38,581 bases of DNA from Rhodothermaceae bacterium (GCA_013003465.1 JABDIZ010000302.1:1-38581); one strand, 5' to 3'. Counted from the stretch's first letter, positions 26,361 through 35,752 are shown. The notes: generated by a model not told the origin, from the sequence alone. Program-made: numbers and translations.

Positions 26361-28343
26361 TCATTGCACCCGCGTGATCCGCTGCGTGGTCGCCGTGTTG
26401 CCTGATCCACTCAGGCGCAAGACATAGACGCCAGGACCCAGGGCCTCGAAGGATAGGGGCACCCGATGGGCTCCGGCCGCGCGCCGCCCCAGTACTTCCT
26501 GCAGGACGCGCCGACCTAGCACATCGAAGACCTCTACCGTGACCGCTTGCGGCGTGGCCAAAGCGAAGCGAAGCGTGGCCACCGCTCCAACTGGGTTTGG
26601 CCCTACGGTCATATCATGCAGATCAGGCACGCCGGGCTCTGCAGCCACCACGCCCCCTACGAAGGTGCGCCGCTCGGTGCTGGTCCGGGCCGTGTAGGGA
26701 TCGGCAGACGCAACGGTCCAGCGATAGGCCCCGCCGGTCATGATATCGGCGGGTAGCGTGAACGCCGTCTCGGTCGTTTCAAAGGAACTTGCCCCATCCG
26801 GCCCGGAGAGGAAAACACGGTACATCAGCGCATCCCCATCGGCGTCCACAGCAGGCTCCCAGGTCAGAAGCGACCCTGGCCCGGCCTCGGCACCATCGGC
26901 GGGCGCCCCCAACGCCACATCAGATGGCGGGCTGTTGAGACCAATGCCTTCGACGATGGTGATCTCCTGGTTGGCGGCCACGCCGGTGAGCACATCCACC
27001 TGCCCGCTCGGCCAGCGCACGGTTACATCGGCTGTCGTCGCTGTGCCTAGACCGACATGTGCACGCAGGGCGTGGCTGTGGCCCATCATACCGTTGCCGC
27101 CCCGCACCTCGCGCACCAGCGAAAGCCCACCGGCAGCGACTTCGACGCGCGCGTCGATGCCATCGGCTTCGGACGCCACGCCGCGCAGCCGAATGGAAAG
27201 CCAGCCATTGCTGCCGCCGTCGTTGAGAAGGAGAAGATCATCACCAAACACGGGCAGGATGAACAGATCCTGCCAACCATCATCGTTGACATCACCTGCT
27301 CCGGCATTGAACGATTGGAGCGTGGGGACATTGGCCGTGGTAGTTACATCGGCGAAGGTCCCATCACCATTATTTCGGAAGAGGCGCGATGCGTCGGGCC
27401 GATTGGCCACGAAGAGGTCTGTCCAACCATCATTGTCGAAATCAGCCGCGACGACATTCCAACTGTCGTCCTCGCTCAAGCCCGCCACTCCAGCGGCAAC
27501 AGCCACATCCTCGAACGTGCCATCGCCCTGGTTTCGGTACAGCCCATTGAATCCTGAGGGCGCTCCATCGATAGGCATATTGGCCGTGTACACGTCGAGC
27601 CAACCATCGTTGTCATAGTCGAACCAGGCCACGCCCCAGGTGGACCGGATGTCATCGAGCCCTGCCGCGGCTCCTACTTCGGTGAAGGTCCCGTCGCCGT
27701 TGTTGCGGTAGAGCAGGTTTTGGGATTCCTCCCCGATGGGAATGCACAGGCCGATGTAGATATCGGTATCGCCGTCGCGGTCGTAGTCCACAGCCTCCAT
27801 GCCATAGGTCCCACGCTCCAGCGCTGGGATCGCTGTGGTGCTGACATCGGTGAGGGTGCCATCGCCGTTGTTGCGGTAAAGTTGGTCAATCCCCGGGTCA
27901 ATGCCCAGAAGCAGGTCGAGCCAGCCGTCCTGGTCGTAGTCGAGCCAGCTCGAGCCTTGGATGAGCAGATTCTTCGGGGGAACAAGCACCACATCGGGCA
28001 CGGGCAGGAACTGCTGGCCTGCGGGGTCGAAACGGAGCACTTCGGGCTGGAAGGCATCGAGCCGAACCGCCTCTAACCGGCCATCCCGGTCATAGTCGCC
28101 GAAGATCACGCCGAGTGTAAAGTCCTCGGAGAGGCCCACGGGCTCGAAGCCTGAGTCGCGCTGGAGGTAGACCACGTCTTGCCCGACGAGGTCCGTCAGG
28201 AAGTCACCGTTGACATCCATCACACCGACGCCCACGCTGCTGCCACCGAATGCGGAGAGCATCGACGAGGCGTCAGTGAACGTCTGGACCCGGGCGCTCG
28301 GTGAAAGGATGAGCACAGCGAGAAGGCAAAGAAGGGAGCGCAT
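26361..28343 (-). CDS. FG-GAP/VCBS-repeat protein with ASPIC/UnbV domain and T9SS type A C-terminal sorting domain
   Basis: Signal MRSLLCLLAVLILSPSAR; repeated 'VDYDRDGDTDIYIG', 'FDYDNDGWLDVYTAN', 'ADFDNDGWTDLFVAN'; 'GWLSIRLRGVASEADGIDARVEV..HVGLGTATTADVTVRWPSGQVD'; C-terminus 'VTVEVFDVLGRRV..LGPGVYVLRLSG'. Confidence 0.92.
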   Translation of the reverse strand: MRSLLCLLAVLILSPSARVQTFTDASSMLSAFGGSSVGVGVMDVNGDFLTDLVGQDVVYLQRDSGFEPVGLSEDFTLGVIFGDYDRDGRLEAVRLDAFQPEVLRFDPAGQQFLPVPDVVLVPPKNLLIQGSSWLDYDQDGWLDLLLGIDPGIDQLYRNNGDGTLTDVSTTAIPALERGTYGMEAVDYDRDGDTDIYIGLCIPIGEESQNLLYRNNGDGTFTEVGAAAGLDDIRSTWGVAWFDYDNDGWLDVYTANMPIDGAPSGFNGLYRNQGDGTFEDVAVAAGVAGLSEDDSWNVVAADFDNDGWTDLFVANRPDASRLFRNNGDGTFADVTTTANVPTLQSFNAGAGDVNDDGWQDLFILPVFGDDLLLLNDGGSNGWLSIRLRGVASEADGIDARVEVAAGGLSLVREVRGGNGMMGHSHALRAHVGLGTATTADVTVRWPSGQVDVLTGVAANQEITIVEGIGLNSPPSDVALGAPADGAEAGPGSLLTWEPAVDADGDALMYRVFLSGPDGASSFETTETAFTLPADIMTGGAYRWTVASADPYTARTSTERRTFVGGVVAAEPGVPDLHDMTVGPNPVGAVATLRFALATPQAVTVEVFDVLGRRVLQEVLGRRAAGAHRVPLSFEALGPGVYVLRLSGSGNTATTQRITRVQ

Positions 28344-28430
28344 AACGGGGCATCGACAGTTGCCCTCCCAAGTAGGAAGGCGCCCGCTCGGACTCAAGGC
28401 CTTTTCTCGTGCCCTGCCCTCGAAGCTCGC

Positions 28431-29948
28431 TCAGTTATAGCGGCGGAAGTCTTCGAAATCGTCATCCTCGTCGTCCTCGCCGAACGAGCCGAGTTGGCCG
28501 AGGACGGAGCCCATCAGGTCGGCATAGGTGGCGCGCTCAGCGAGGAGGTCCTTGCCGAGGAGCGAGTGCTGGTGCAGCGCTTCGAGGACGAGTTCCATCA
28601 TGGTCGCCGTCTCGGCCGGGCTGTCGGAGGGTGCGTGCTTCTTCACGACGGCGCGAAGCCCGTCCACCTGATCGAGCACGCGGGCATAGGCCTCGAAGGG
28701 CAGTTCCGGCGTCAGTTCCAGGGTATTCCCCTGGGCGAACCAGCCGAGTACATCGCCGTAGGCGGCGCGGCCCTCCGTCTTGTCGGCCGGGTCGGGGAAG
28801 TAGCGCTTGAAGAGCACCGCCACCGCCTTGCCGACGAGCGCGCGGGCCACGCCCTGCACACCTTCCTGCTCGCCCTCGTAGACGAGCTCGACTTTGCCCG
28901 TCACGGCGGGCTCGACGGCCAGCAGGTCCGAGACCCGCACTACCGTCTCGTCCTCACCGTTCAGGAGCGCTCGGCGTTCGGCGGACGAGATCAGGTCTTC
29001 GAGCGCCGCCCGCGTGAGCCGCGCCGAGACGCCCGACTTCTGATCCACGTACTCGCTCTCGCGGGCCTCGAAGGCGACCTGCTCCACGATCTCGCGGAAG
29101 ACGTGCGGGACGTGCACTGTCGGCGCCCCATTGCGGTCCTGCCACGCCTCCTGCTGCGTGATGGCCACGCCGATCTCCAGCGTCTTCGGGTAGTGGGTCA
29201 GGATCTGCGAGTCGATGCGATCCTTGAGCGGCGTGATGATCGCGCCGCGGTTGGTGTAGTCCTCGGGGTTGGCGGTGAAGATCATCGCCACGTCGAGCGG
29301 GATGCGGACGTTGAAGCCGCGGATCTGAATGTCCTGCTCCTCCATGATGTTGAGCAACCCCACCTGGATGCGCGGCTGGAGGTCGGGCAGCTCGTTGATG
29401 GCGAAGATCCCGCGGTTGGTGCGCGGGATGAGGCCGAAGTGAATCACCTCCTCGTCGCCGTAGGTGAGCTTGCGCGTGGCGGCCTTGATGGGGTCGATGT
29501 CACCAATCAGGTCCGCGATAGACGTGTCGGGCGTGGCGAGCTTCTCGCCGTAGCGAGCCTCGCGGTGGAGCCAGCCGATAGGCGTGGCCTCGCCGCATTG
29601 TTCGACGAGGTCGCGGGCGAATTTGGAGAAGGGGCGGAGCGGATCGTCGTTGATCTCGGAGCCTTCGACGACGGGTACCCATTCGTCGAGGAGTGAGACG
29701 AGCATGCGCACGATGCGGCTCTTGGCTTGGCCACGCAGGCCGAGTAGGATCAGGTCGTGCCGCGCGAGGAGGGCATGCTGGATCTGCGGAATGACCGTCT
29801 GCTCGAAACCGAGGATGCCGGGAAAGACCTCCTCGCCCGCGCGCAGCTTGCGGATGAGGTTGGTGCGCAGTTCATCCTTAACGGAACGGGGTCGGTACCC
29901 AGCAGCGTTGAGTTGACCGAGAGTGCGGATGTCGGGAGCGGAAGCCAT
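28431..29948 (-). CDS. MoxR / magnesium-chelatase-type AAA+ ATPase
   Basis: 'LILLGLRGQAKSRIVRML' (GxxGxAKS Walker A), 'GIFAINELPDLQPRIQVGLLNIMEEQDIQIRGFNVRIPLDVAMIFTANPEDYTNRGAIITPLKDRID'. Confidence 0.92.
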   Translation of the reverse strand: MASAPDIRTLGQLNAAGYRPRSVKDELRTNLIRKLRAGEEVFPGILGFEQTVIPQIQHALLARHDLILLGLRGQAKSRIVRMLVSLLDEWVPVVEGSEINDDPLRPFSKFARDLVEQCGEATPIGWLHREARYGEKLATPDTSIADLIGDIDPIKAATRKLTYGDEEVIHFGLIPRTNRGIFAINELPDLQPRIQVGLLNIMEEQDIQIRGFNVRIPLDVAMIFTANPEDYTNRGAIITPLKDRIDSQILTHYPKTLEIGVAITQQEAWQDRNGAPTVHVPHVFREIVEQVAFEARESEYVDQKSGVSARLTRAALEDLISSAERRALLNGEDETVVRVSDLLAVEPAVTGKVELVYEGEQEGVQGVARALVGKAVAVLFKRYFPDPADKTEGRAAYGDVLGWFAQGNTLELTPELPFEAYARVLDQVDGLRAVVKKHAPSDSPAETATMMELVLEALHQHSLLGKDLLAERATYADLMGSVLGQLGSFGEDDEDDDFEDFRRYN

Positions 29949-30007
29949 AGGAGCGGGGCCAGAGAGCGGACGCCTGCACACGCGGCCCCGTCGGCGCTGT
30001 TCCACGC

Positions 30008-31072
30008 TCAAGCCTCGCGGGCCTGATTGACCCAGCGCAGCATCAGGACGCGGCCTCCGGAGCGGCTGAGGACGCCGCCCGGCCGCTGCATCAGCAGAAC
30101 GATCCGCCACCCCTCGGCATCCTCATGCACGGCGAGATCAGCGGGGAAGACATCGGCGACGGCCGCCATGTCAGGATAGACGAGTGCGCGTTCGAGGCGG
30201 AAGCCACTGCGACCATCCGGCCCGTACACGTCGAGGCGAATCTGCTCGACGCGGAGGTTGATCACAACGAGGCGGTCACCGAGCGAGACGGCAGCACTCG
30301 TCAGTAGCGGGGGCTCGTCGATCTCGCCCGTCAAGAACTGGAACGAGCGCACGAATTGGGGCGAGTCGAACCCGGCGAGGGCGAGCGTGTCGAGTGTCGT
30401 CCCGCTGGGCGTCGTCGGCCGCAGCACATCCACGACGGGTCGATAACCGGAAAGGCTGAGCACGGCATCGCCGTGCGGACGGAGGAAGCCGAAGTGTCGC
30501 CAGTTCGGCCCCACCAAGTCGTAGCGCTCAGCGAGTTGCCCGTCCTCGGTCAACCGCGCGATAAACATCTCCTCCTCGTCGGCGCGCTTGACGTAGAGCG
30601 CCGAATCGGTCACGGTTGCTGCGGAGAAGCCATCATCGGGCAAATCCACCTGCCGCATGATGCGCCCGTCCACTAGAAAATCGAGACGGCTCGGCCCGCG
30701 GCTAAAGACCACCAGCGTGTCGGCCCGCTGCCCGGCGAGGTAGGGAAATTGCAGCCCGGCGGGGTGCTGCCAACCGACGTAATCGCCCTCGCCCGAGAGG
30801 ACGTGCAAGCCGCCTGCCCGCGTATCGGCCACCGCGATGGGCCCGCCGAGCGAATCGGGGAGCCAAGCGATGGAAGTGGGAAACTCGAACGGCGTCGCTT
30901 CGGGCGCCTCCGCCTGCCAGACGAACTCCAGCGTGTCCACCGGCACGGTCGTCGCAAGGTCGCGCGAGAGCGAATCACTCGGCGTGAGCGCGCGCGTGTT
31001 CTGCTTCTGGCTGGAGGGGAGGCAGCCGGTGCTAAGAAACAGGAGGGAGAGGAGAGAGAGAAAAGGGCGCAT
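30008..31072 (-). CDS. Lipoprotein, 6-bladed beta-propeller-like
   Basis: Signal MRPFLSLLSLLFLSTGC; 'FPTSIAWLPDSLGGPIAVADTRAGGLHVLSGEGDYVGWQHPAGLQFPYLAGQRADTLVVFSRGPSRLDFLVDGRIMRQVDLP'. Confidence 0.75.
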   Translation of the reverse strand: MRPFLSLLSLLFLSTGCLPSSQKQNTRALTPSDSLSRDLATTVPVDTLEFVWQAEAPEATPFEFPTSIAWLPDSLGGPIAVADTRAGGLHVLSGEGDYVGWQHPAGLQFPYLAGQRADTLVVFSRGPSRLDFLVDGRIMRQVDLPDDGFSAATVTDSALYVKRADEEEMFIARLTEDGQLAERYDLVGPNWRHFGFLRPHGDAVLSLSGYRPVVDVLRPTTPSGTTLDTLALAGFDSPQFVRSFQFLTGEIDEPPLLTSAAVSLGDRLVVINLRVEQIRLDVYGPDGRSGFRLERALVYPDMAAVADVFPADLAVHEDAEGWRIVLLMQRPGGVLSRSGGRVLMLRWVNQAREA

Positions 31073-31178
31073 GAGCCAGGCGGTGGAGCGTGCTGTAAGG
31101 TCTGCTACTGGACCCGCCTCTGCACGACCCCACCCTCCTTTCCGCCCTTTCTTCCCTTTCTGTCCTCTCTCCACCTAC

Positions 31179-32342
31179 TCACCCGGCGGAGGCCAGCAGA
31201 ATCGGCACCTCCAGGGCGCGCCCATCGCGGATGACGCCAACGCGCACCTGATCGCCTGCGCGGAAATCAACGAGGCGCTGCCGCACATCGGCGTTGGTCG
31301 CGACCGGCTCGCCGTTGATGGCGACGATCACATCGTAGGGCCGCAGCCCTGCGCTTTCAGCGGGCGAATCCGGGTCCACACTACGGACGATGAGGCCGCG
31401 GGCTTCCGGCAGGTCGAGCGCCTGGGCCAGATTGCGATTGACCGGCTGCACGTTGAGCCCGGTGTAGAAGGACCGATCCACCGTGCCGTTCTCCCGGAGT
31501 TCCGCGACCGTGCGCTCGATGCGCCACGCGGGCACGGCAAAACCGAGCCCCACCGAGCCACCCGACCGCGAGTAGATGAACGTGTTCATCCCGATCACGC
31601 GGCCCAGCGCATTCACGAGCGGCCCACCGGAGTTGCCCTGGTTGATGGCCGCGTCAGTCTGGATCATGTCGCGAAAGATGCGCCCTTCCTGCGGCGTGAA
31701 GTCGCGGCCGGTGGCTGAGACGACGCCCACCGTCACGGTCGGGTCGGCGGCCTCGAACAGACCGAAGGGGTTACCGAGGGCGATGGCCCACTCGCCCACG
31801 ATGGGCTCCTCGCGCGCCTCGAAGGCGAGGTAGGGGAGGGGCTCTTCGGGTTCCACCTTGACGAGCGCGATGTCCGTCTCGGGATCGGAGCCGATGAGCG
31901 TGCCGGGGAGCTGCGTCCCGTCGGCGAGGGCGACGGTGATCTTGGTGGCGTGCCCCGCCACGTGATCGTTGGTGACGATGTAACCGTCGGGCGAGATGAC
32001 GAAGCCGGAGCCGACACCCTGCACTTGCTGCTGGTAGACGCGGTCGGGCACACGGCGGCCGTAGAACTGGCCGAGGAAATCCTCAAACGGATCGCGGTAG
32101 CGCACCTGCCGCACCTCGATCACGTTGATCGAGACGACCGCCGGGGTGACGGCCTCGACCGCCCGTGTGATGGCGGTGCGCCGACTCTCATAGAGCTCGC
32201 CCTCAAGGTGCTCCAGCGCGCCCGCGCCTTGGGCCAGCGGCGCATCCACCGATTGCGGCGCGCGCGACGCCGTTTGCTGCGATTGGGCCGGTTGACGGCA
32301 CCCGATCAGGAGCAGCGCCGCGAGCAGCGGCAAGATCTTCAT
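31179..32342 (-). CDS. HtrA/DegP-like trypsin-type serine protease with PDZ domain, lipoprotein
   Basis: 'GSGFVISPDGYIVTNDHVAGHATKITVALADG', 'DIALVKVE', 'INQGNSGGPLVNALGRVIGMNTFI', PDZ 'GLIVRSVDPDSPAESAGLRPYDVIVAINGEPV'; MKILPLLAALLLIGC lipobox. Confidence 0.95.
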   Translation of the reverse strand: MKILPLLAALLLIGCRQPAQSQQTASRAPQSVDAPLAQGAGALEHLEGELYESRRTAITRAVEAVTPAVVSINVIEVRQVRYRDPFEDFLGQFYGRRVPDRVYQQQVQGVGSGFVISPDGYIVTNDHVAGHATKITVALADGTQLPGTLIGSDPETDIALVKVEPEEPLPYLAFEAREEPIVGEWAIALGNPFGLFEAADPTVTVGVVSATGRDFTPQEGRIFRDMIQTDAAINQGNSGGPLVNALGRVIGMNTFIYSRSGGSVGLGFAVPAWRIERTVAELRENGTVDRSFYTGLNVQPVNRNLAQALDLPEARGLIVRSVDPDSPAESAGLRPYDVIVAINGEPVATNADVRQRLVDFRAGDQVRVGVIRDGRALEVPILLASAG

Positions 32343-32477
32343 CGTTCGCATGAGGTCGCGTGGTCTTGGATCAGATGGACGAACGGAGACTCTACGGCAG
32401 TGCCCCCAAGCGGTTTCTCGGTGGTCAGCGGGGTAACGCTAGAGGGGACGGTCTTCGTCTTCTTCCAGGCCTGGCCC

Positions 32478-32867
32478 TCACACCACATCCGGCGGGTAGA
32501 CCTTGACGCCTTCCCAGCGCCGAAGGTTGACCGAGCCTGGCTTCGCGCCCCGCGGCTTCCGCACATCGCACGCGCGGCAGACGTGCACTTCGACCTTGCC
32601 TTTGGCCGCGCGCGCTTTCGAGTGGAAGACGGCCAGTTCGGCGGCGCGCTTAACCACCGTACGCGGCACCTCACCGCCGTCTGGGTTGCGGATGATGACG
32701 TGGCTGCCCGGCATCCCTGCGACGTGTAACCACAGATCCTGCGGTGCCGCCACGCTGAACGTGAGCCGGTCGTTGTCGCGGGCGCTCTCGCCGACGAGGA
32801 TCTTGTAGCCCTCCGCGTCGAAGGTCTTGACATCGGGCGTGTTCGCGGGGCGTTCCTTGCGAGGCAT
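32478..32867 (-). CDS. Stand-alone NFACT-R (DUF814) RNA-binding domain protein
   Basis: 'GYKILVGESARDNDRLTFSVAAPQDLWLHVAGMPGSHVIIRNPDGGEVPRTVVKRAAELAVFHSKARAAKGKVEVHVCRACDVRKPRGAKPGSVNL', 129 aa. Confidence 0.88.
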   Translation of the reverse strand: MPRKERPANTPDVKTFDAEGYKILVGESARDNDRLTFSVAAPQDLWLHVAGMPGSHVIIRNPDGGEVPRTVVKRAAELAVFHSKARAAKGKVEVHVCRACDVRKPRGAKPGSVNLRRWEGVKVYPPDVV

Positions 32868-32938
32868 CGTCGGGAAGCAGGGTAGGCCCGCAGGATAGCG
32901 TTGCCTCGTTTCCGACTTCGCGAAAGGCAGGCGGATTT

Positions 32939-33391
32939 TCAGGCTGCCGCGACGGATTCGACGTGCTGCTTGAGTCCGGCGAGGAGCGCCTCCATGCCGC
33001 GCTCGTAGGTGCGCCGAACCATCAGGCGGTCGAGCAGTCGCCCGAGGGGGCCGTACTTGAGGGCATAGACCGGCGCGACGGTGACGACCGTGCCATCGTC
33101 ATCGGGGCGGAGCGTGAACTCGATGTCCGTCGATTCGAAGGGCAGAGTGGAGTCGGTGATGCGCAGGGTCAGCTTACGCTCGGGCTCCCACGCGACAACC
33201 TCTTCGTGGAGGTCTCCCGCACGGCCGAGGTCGCAGTAGCGCGAGGCACCGAGGCCGTCGGTCTGGGCGGATGTGGTGTGCGAGGCCACGACGCCTGGAT
33301 TCCAGTCGGCGATGGATCCGATGTCGGCGAGGGCGGCCCAGACGGCTTCCACCGGGGCCGCGATGCGCTGCGTCACGATGAACGTGTTCAT
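32939..33391 (-). CDS. SRPBCC (START-like / polyketide cyclase) family protein
   Basis: 'FIVTQRIAAPVEAVWAALADIGSIADWNPGV', 'EEVVAWEPERKLTLRI', 'GPLGRLLDRLMVRRTYERGMEALLAGLKQHVE'. Confidence 0.9.
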   Translation of the reverse strand: MNTFIVTQRIAAPVEAVWAALADIGSIADWNPGVVASHTTSAQTDGLGASRYCDLGRAGDLHEEVVAWEPERKLTLRITDSTLPFESTDIEFTLRPDDDGTVVTVAPVYALKYGPLGRLLDRLMVRRTYERGMEALLAGLKQHVESVAAA

Positions 33392-33471
33392 GGCGAGTTC
33401 GCTGGTGTGTTCGTTCGGCGTACGAAGCCGCCACGGTATGTTGCACGCAGAGCCACCATCTCCTTGATTTT

Positions 33472-34059
33472 ATGGCCGCTTCGTCTTCTGTCCGCACGCC
33501 GCGGCTCGTCTGGGTGCTGCTGGGTCTGTGGGCCCTCCTCGCCCTGGTGCTCAGCGCGGGCGGCGCCCTCACGCGCATCTTTCCACCCCTCTTCGCCTTT
33601 GGCTTCACGGCGCTCGCTCTCGTCGCCCTGGTGTTCGTCCCGACCCTTCGCCGTTGGGCGGAGACGGTCTCGCTCCGCCCACTCGTGCTCTACCACACCG
33701 TCCGATTTGTCGGGGTCGCGTTTCTGGTGCTGGAAGCCCAGGGGCGCCTGCCCGCCGAATGGGCCATTCCGGCAGGGTGGGGCGACATCGCCGCCGCCAT
33801 CGGGGCGCTGGCGGTGGCCGTCCTCGCCCTGCCCATCACCAGCCGAGGCCACTGGGGGGCCGTGCTGGGGTGGAATGTGTTCGGCCTGCTCGACATCCTC
33901 GCTGTGCTCGGCGGGGCCATCCGGATCGCCCGGACGGATCTCTCGCTCCTCGAACCGCTCACACAGGTGCCCCTCGGGCTGCTCCCGACCTTCATCGTAC
34001 CGCTGATCCTCGTCTCGCACGGCCTCATCTTCTGGCGCTTGGCGAAGGAGCGCTTCTGA
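33472..34059 (+). CDS. Multi-pass integral membrane protein, hypothetical
   Basis: Several hydrophobic stretches: 'LVWVLLGLWALLALVLSAGGAL', 'LFAFGFTALALVALVFVP', 'IAAAIGALAVAVLALPI', 'TFIVPLILVSHGLIFW'. Confidence 0.75.
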   Translation: MAASSSVRTPRLVWVLLGLWALLALVLSAGGALTRIFPPLFAFGFTALALVALVFVPTLRRWAETVSLRPLVLYHTVRFVGVAFLVLEAQGRLPAEWAIPAGWGDIAAAIGALAVAVLALPITSRGHWGAVLGWNVFGLLDILAVLGGAIRIARTDLSLLEPLTQVPLGLLPTFIVPLILVSHGLIFWRLAKERF

Positions 34060-34069
34060 CGACAGCTCC

Positions 34070-35086
34070 ATGCGCATCCTCGCCATCGGGGCCACGGGCT
34101 TTATCGGGCGTCCCACTGTCGTTCGGCTCCTAGCGGAGGGGCATACCGTCTGGGTGGTGCATCGAGGCCAGACAACTGCCACGCTGCCGGAGTCGGTGCG
34201 TTCGATCCACGGGGAACGCGCTAGCCTGGCTGCCTATCGCTCTGCCCTTGAGCCCATCGCGCCGGACGTCGTCCTCGATGTCATCCCCTATACCGAAGAG
34301 CAGGCATCCGCGCTGATGGCTCTCATGCGGGGACTCGCCGGTCGGGTCGTGGCCCTCAGCAGCGCCGACGTGTATCGCAATTATGAGGGCTTCCGAGGCC
34401 GTTCCAACCCGCCTCCAACACCAGAACTGCTGGCTGAGTCAGCCCCCTTGCGCGAGCATCTCTACCCGTATCGAGACGTCGAGGATCTCGATGTCGCGTA
34501 CCGCGCGACCTACGATAAAATCCTCGTGGAGCGGGCCGTCTTGGGGGAGCCGACGCTGCCGGGCACGGTCCTACGCCTTCCTGCCGTCTACGGAGAAGAC
34601 GACCGGCAGCGCCGGCTCCAGCCGTACCTCCAGCGCATGCGTGACCACCGCCCGGCCATCCTGCTGGGAGCGGCACAGGCCCGCTGGCGCTGGAGCCGGG
34701 GCTATGTCGAGAACGTGGCGGCGGCCATTGCGCTGGCCGTCACCGATGAGCGCGCGGCGAACCGGATCTACAACGTCGCCGACGACCCGGCTCTGACAGA
34801 GGAGAGGTGGGTGCAGCAAATGGCGAAGGCGATCGAATGGCAGGGTGCGATTCGGATCGTGCCGGACGATGCCTTGCCTCCGCCCCTACAGCAGCCGTTT
34901 CACTGGAACTACGACCTCGCGCTCGACACCCGACGCATCCGCACCGAACTGGGCTACCGCGAGCCGGTAGCATGGCGAGCAGCCCTGGAACGGAGCATCG
35001 CCTGGACCGCCGACCACGAAGGGGATTCCCAGCATCCAGACTACACCGCCGAGGACGCCGTGCTGGCCCGCTTCGGTGATGCCTGA
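34070..35086 (+). CDS. NAD-dependent epimerase/dehydratase family protein
   Basis: 'MRILAIGATGFIGRPTVVRLLAEGHTVWVVHRG', 'VVALSSADVYRNYEGF', 'VLRLPAVYGEDD', 'NRIYNVADDPALTEERWVQQMAKAI'. Confidence 0.92.
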   Translation: MRILAIGATGFIGRPTVVRLLAEGHTVWVVHRGQTTATLPESVRSIHGERASLAAYRSALEPIAPDVVLDVIPYTEEQASALMALMRGLAGRVVALSSADVYRNYEGFRGRSNPPPTPELLAESAPLREHLYPYRDVEDLDVAYRATYDKILVERAVLGEPTLPGTVLRLPAVYGEDDRQRRLQPYLQRMRDHRPAILLGAAQARWRWSRGYVENVAAAIALAVTDERAANRIYNVADDPALTEERWVQQMAKAIEWQGAIRIVPDDALPPPLQQPFHWNYDLALDTRRIRTELGYREPVAWRAALERSIAWTADHEGDSQHPDYTAEDAVLARFGDA

Positions 35087-35091
35087 CGCTT

Positions 35092-35451
35092 CTACAACCA
35101 CGTCTGATCCGTCACCGTCCTCTCGCTAACGACGGTGCCGGTGTGTGCCGTTGAGGCCGGTTCGAACAGCAGGACATGCGCTTCCGCCTCGGCGACGGGT
35201 TTGTGCTCGACGCCCTTCGGGACGATGAAGAATTCGCCTTCATGGAGCGTCACCGCGCGGTCACGGAGGTGGATCGTGAGCGTGCCTTTGATGACGAGGA
35301 AGAGTTCGTCCTCGTCGGCGTGGCGGTGCCAGAGGAACTCGCCCTGCACCTTGGCGAGCTTCACATGCTGCCCGTTCAGCGCGCCGACGACTTTGGGCGT
35401 CCACTGCTCGGTGAACCGGCTGAAGGCATTGACGAGGTTGACTTTGTCCAT
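35092..35451 (-). CDS. Cupin domain-containing protein
   Basis: 'GEFLWHRHADEDELFLVIKGTLTIHLRDRAVTLHEGEFFIVPKGVEHKPVAEAEAHVLLFEP'. Confidence 0.95.
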   Translation of the reverse strand: MDKVNLVNAFSRFTEQWTPKVVGALNGQHVKLAKVQGEFLWHRHADEDELFLVIKGTLTIHLRDRAVTLHEGEFFIVPKGVEHKPVAEAEAHVLLFEPASTAHTGTVVSERTVTDQTWL

Positions 35452-35466
35452 GGGACTGCTCCGGCT

Positions 35467-35736
35467 TCAGGCCCCGAGCTGGCGCTGCACGTACGCCGCG
35501 GCAGCAGCAGCCCAGTTGCTAGCGCCCGGCGTGTCTTCGAGCCAGCGGGCAAGATCGGTCGGGGAGACGAAATCGCCCAGGCGTCCGAGAACGTAGGCAG
35601 CGTAGAACGCAGGCCACTGCTCGTCGTGCGTCCCGCCGAGCGCGTGCTGCTCGTACTCGTGGTGTGCCTGCCCGGCTGCGGCGAGGGCGGCGGTCAGGGC
35701 GGCGGTCAGGGCATCGGTGGAGGGCGCGTCGGGCAT
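35467..35736 (-). CDS. Small hypothetical protein (89 aa)
   Basis: In-frame ATG 'MPDAPSTDALTAALTAALAAAGQAHHEYEQHALGGTHDEQWPAFYAAYVLGRLGDFVSPTDLARWLEDTPGASNWAAAAAAYVQRQLGA'; fits the gap between neighbouring minus-strand genes. Confidence 0.65.
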   Translation of the reverse strand: MPDAPSTDALTAALTAALAAAGQAHHEYEQHALGGTHDEQWPAFYAAYVLGRLGDFVSPTDLARWLEDTPGASNWAAAAAAYVQRQLGA

Positions 35737-35752
35737 CAAGGGTCGAGGGCAA

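Noticed and set aside
28494-29696. 400-aa plus-strand ORF
   Set aside because: Antisense to the MoxR-type ATPase; no domain signature.
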